Shown: in pieces, positions 6,108 to 6,363 of the stretch
Position numbering within the stretch: the stretch's first letter is position 1
Layout: each line of letters opens with the position of its first letter
Source of the DNA: Candidatus Zipacnadia bacterium
GTDB lineage: Bacteria; Armatimonadota; Zipacnadia; Zipacnadales; Zipacnadaceae
Assembly: GCA_029821515.1 (NCBI GenBank)
Contig: JALGTD010000172.1
Span: 1-6,363 of the forward strand
DNA length: 6,363 bases
Direction of reading: 5' to 3'
Notes under the pieces: model-generated
What the model saw: only the letters and a program-made list of their open reading frames with translations
Databases searched by the model: none
What the model was told of the DNA's origin: nothing
Program-made: the position numbers and the translations under genes

Positions 6108-6363
6108 CAACGTCAACTCATACCATTTGCTCTTGCGCAGAATAGCATCGGTTGCCTCATATTGGCCCGTGCCCTGCCCCACTTCAATAGTGCCATTAGG
6201 AGCGATACTCAACGAAAAAGCTCCATCCTCCGCATAATAGGGCCAGGTAAAGTGGTCAGTAAGCGTCAGGCGCACGCCGTGGAAGCCAGGCCGCAGTAGC
6301 AGTCGCGTGCTCAGCTCCCCTTGCGCCCCGAAGGGAAAGTTCAGTGACGCCCCGGCGGCAGTA
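6078..6363 (-). CDS. C-terminal part of a beta-sandwich (possibly sialidase-like) protein, enters from right edge, prematurely stopped
   Basis: The frame is open from the right edge to TGA 6078-6080 and shows 94 residues. Motifs include ASLNFPFGAQGELSTRLLLR, PGFHGVRLTLTDHFTWPYYA, FSLSIAPNGTIEVGQG and KSKWYELTLQWDC. The alternating hydrophobic strands and the closing WYELTLQWDC are typical of a concanavalin-A-like/LamG-type jelly roll, as attached to secreted glycosidases such as sialidase-family proteins; that assignment is inference. No start is visible: the GTG at 6275 lies in the middle of the domain and should not be taken as one. The normal C-terminus appears in another frame at 5983-6107. 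The gene converges on the 913-aa gene. Confidence 0.7.
   Translation of the reverse strand, partial: TAAGASLNFPFGAQGELSTRLLLRPGFHGVRLTLTDHFTWPYYAEDGAFSLSIAPNGTIEVGQGTGQYEATDAILRKSKWYELTLQWDCRNLRT

Overview
The window reads as a piece of an uncultured, carbohydrate-degrading bacterium of moderately high GC content, with ordinary Shine-Dalgarno and sigma70-type signals. Families such as DUF4838, DNRLRE/CBM96-like and CBM9-like domains on secreted proteins are typical of Planctomycetota, Lentisphaerota, Armatimonadota and similar polysaccharide-degrading lineages. The sequence alone does not settle the phylum.

Layout: (i) 1-2092, minus strand: a secreted protein with a signal peptide, a DNRLRE-type beta-sandwich, an alpha-glucuronidase-N-like domain and a DUF4838 domain. 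It runs off the left edge and is split into two reading frames by a perfect 46-bp tandem duplication (1492-1585). A second perfect tandem duplication (36 bp, 1990-2061) doubles the core of its signal peptide without shifting frame. (ii) 2093-2260: leader, Shine-Dalgarno site and a near-consensus extended -10 promoter for that gene. (iii) 2310-2725, plus strand: decayed N-terminal half of an IS1182/IS5-like transposase with a frameshift and two internal stops. (iv) 2726-3048: non-coding, with two short direct repeats. (v) 3049-5790, plus strand: an intact 913-aa secreted DUF4838 protein with a C-terminal CBM9-like domain, containing an old, diverged 39-bp tandem duplication. (vi) 5791-5982: short gap without a recognised signal. 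(vii) 5983-6363, minus strand: C-terminal end of a beta-sandwich protein, perhaps sialidase-like, entering from the right edge, whose last ~40 residues have been thrown out of frame.

The two DUF4838 genes are divergently oriented around the transposon relic, and the right-hand gene converges on the 913-aa gene. All three look like exported proteins for glycan binding or hydrolysis, so the locus is probably an accessory carbohydrate-utilisation region. It is also eroding: of four protein genes only one is open throughout. The damage in the left gene comes from exact short tandem duplications and not from point mutations. Either this is a slippage-prone locus, possibly reversible, or the two perfect duplications are assembly artefacts; read-level data would decide. 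I found no defence system, CRISPR array, RNA gene or other clearly new system here.
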